Shown piece after piece: positions 6,584-7,095 of a stretch of 7,095 nt of DNA (positions are counted from its first letter, which is position 1; every line of letters begins with the position of its first letter). Under the pieces are notes generated by a model, which saw nothing but the letters and a program-made list of their open reading frames with translations, was not told where the DNA came from and ran no database searches. This stretch comes from JANLUX01 sp031409815 (GTDB taxonomy: Bacteria; Bacteroidota; Bacteroidia; AKYH767-A; OLB10): the NCBI GenBank assembly GCA_031409815.1, contig JANNXV010000144.1, positions 1 through 7,095 of the forward strand, in the 5' to 3' direction. The translations under genes were made by a program, and so were the position numbers.

Positions 6584-6832
6584 CAAAACAAAATCTTAAT
6601 GATTAATTAAGTATCTCAATAAATTTTAAAAAATTTAAAGCTAACAACCTGCCTTACTATTAATTAATTATGTATTTAACATTACCAACATAACATAAAA
6701 TAAAGGAACATATAATTATTACATAAGATTTTGTTCTGGTTAACGCAATAAGTAAAAGGAATATTTGCATCGTAATTATTGGTCACATAGAGATGGTATC
6801 AGTACGATAAAAATCAATGCATATATAAAACT

Positions 6833-6860
6833 AAAAATCAAACAAAAATCAAACAAAAAG
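6833..6860 (+). repeat. Short tandem repeat AAAAATCAAAC in the leader of the right-edge gene
   Basis: Two perfect copies of the 11-base unit AAAAATCAAAC (6833-6843, 6844-6854) are followed by a partial third (AAAAAG, 6855-6860). A related AAAAATCAA occurs at 6809-6817. The array ends 10 bases before the ATG at 6871. A-rich leaders favour translation start in Bacteroidota, so this may simply be a translational enhancer. Confidence 0.7.
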
Positions 6861-6870
6861 GTAAAAAAAA

Positions 6871-7095
6871 ATGAAAACAAAAAGAACAATTTCAAAATTA
6901 GTAGGCACAGCAGCTATGTTATTAGTGAGTGCTACAGGCTTTTCGCAGGTAAACCTGGGAGCCAATTGCGGATGTCCAACACCGGTGTCATCGCGCCCAA
7001 CCGTATTGCTTTCTACCTTGGCTACCAATGGTGGTGCCGGAGATGGTGAGTTAATCGCAAACAATGTAATTCTTGATTGCAGCAAAACATGGATT
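6871..7095 (+). CDS. Secreted protein, N-terminal part (3' end beyond the window)
   Basis: The ATG at 6871 follows a strongly A-rich leader (GGTAAAAAAAA) that also contains a weak AAGG. The frame stays open for 75 codons to the right edge. Residues 1-26 are a classical signal peptide: MKTKR, then a hydrophobic stretch LVGTAAMLLVSA, ending TGFSQ. The mature part begins VNLGANCGCPTPVSSRP and continues with LLSTLATNGGAGDGEL and VILDCSKTWI. The CGCP segment followed by a 'TLA..GGAGDGEL' stretch and a single Cys resembles, from memory, the N-terminus of large exported Bacteroidota proteins that go on into a parallel beta-helix; that assignment is tentative because the body of the protein is not visible. 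The gene is more GC-rich than its surroundings after about codon 27. It is read divergently from the peroxidase operon. Confidence 0.8.
   Translation, partial: MKTKRTISKLVGTAAMLLVSATGFSQVNLGANCGCPTPVSSRPTVLLSTLATNGGAGDGELIANNVILDCSKTWI

Larger units (their letters stand above)
6543..6870. other. Divergent AT-rich intergenic region
   Basis: This 328-base region separates two divergently read genes and so should hold both promoters. It has several TTAATTAA-type palindromic stretches (around 6601-6608 and 6660-6668), a TTTTAAAAAATTTAAAG tract near 6623-6639, a short tandem repeat at 6833-6860, and a candidate minus-strand promoter at 6553-6583. On the plus strand AATATTTG at 6760-6767 is one base off the Bacteroidota -7 consensus TAnnTTTG, but no well-spaced TTG lies upstream of it. 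I see no RNA gene and no credible small protein gene. Confidence 0.55.

Noticed and set aside
6601..6668. Repeated TTAATTAA-type palindromes in the divergent region.
   Set aside because: In DNA this AT-rich such short palindromes are expected by chance; no consistent spacing or flanking conservation was seen.
6765..7049. Plus-strand open frame of 94 codons over the right-edge gene start.
   Set aside because: It overlaps the 6871 gene in another frame, is almost all Lys/Asn from the A-rich leader, and lacks a signal peptide; the 6871 frame has a clear one.
6849..7085. Minus-strand open frame of 78 codons at the right edge.
   Set aside because: It is antisense to the signal-peptide gene and its C-terminus is poly-Phe from the A-rich leader; no support as a gene.

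Overview
The window looks like a piece of a Bacteroidota chromosome, probably from the Chitinophagales/Sphingobacteriales side, though that finer placement is only an impression. The signs are: AT-rich DNA with A-rich leaders; a short (about 287-residue) primary-type sigma factor starting MRQL; SprB-type and DNRLRE surface domains; signal peptides ending in the Ala-Gln or Ser-Gln style common in this phylum; and a di-heme peroxidase with an imelysin-like N-terminus.

Layout: (1) At the left edge is the 3' part of a plus-strand gene for a secreted protein with two tandem Ig-like repeats and a C-terminal module. It is closed by a clear hairpin terminator. (2) A 358-base convergent spacer holds that terminator and a second one facing the other way. 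(3) Four minus-strand genes, read from right to left, form a tightly packed run: a large MauG/CCP-type di-heme cytochrome c peroxidase, a small secreted monoheme cytochrome c, a SprB/DNRLRE surface protein, and an RpoD/SigA-type sigma factor. With the starts chosen here, all three gaps are exactly 13 bases and none contains a terminator, so a single transcript ending at the hairpin at 1467-1510 is the simplest reading. (4) A 328-base, very AT-rich divergent region follows. (5) At the right edge is the start of another secreted protein, running off the window.

How the genes may work together is inference. The two heme proteins would form a periplasmic or cell-surface redox pair. The surface protein is co-transcribed with them and carries the same kind of C-terminal module as the neighbouring plus-strand surface protein. 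The sigma factor may be a duplicate of the housekeeping factor that now sits in a cell-surface operon.

Points most worth a second look: the C-terminal module shared by the two convergent surface proteins, both ending right after an 'Asp-Phe-Thr' motif; a complete DNRLRE domain that appears to be inserted inside one SprB repeat; a peroxidase with a MauG-like tyrosine at the heme-ligand position but methionine where the inter-heme tryptophan is expected; and the sigma gene at the end of this operon. No mobile element, CRISPR array, tRNA or rRNA was seen.
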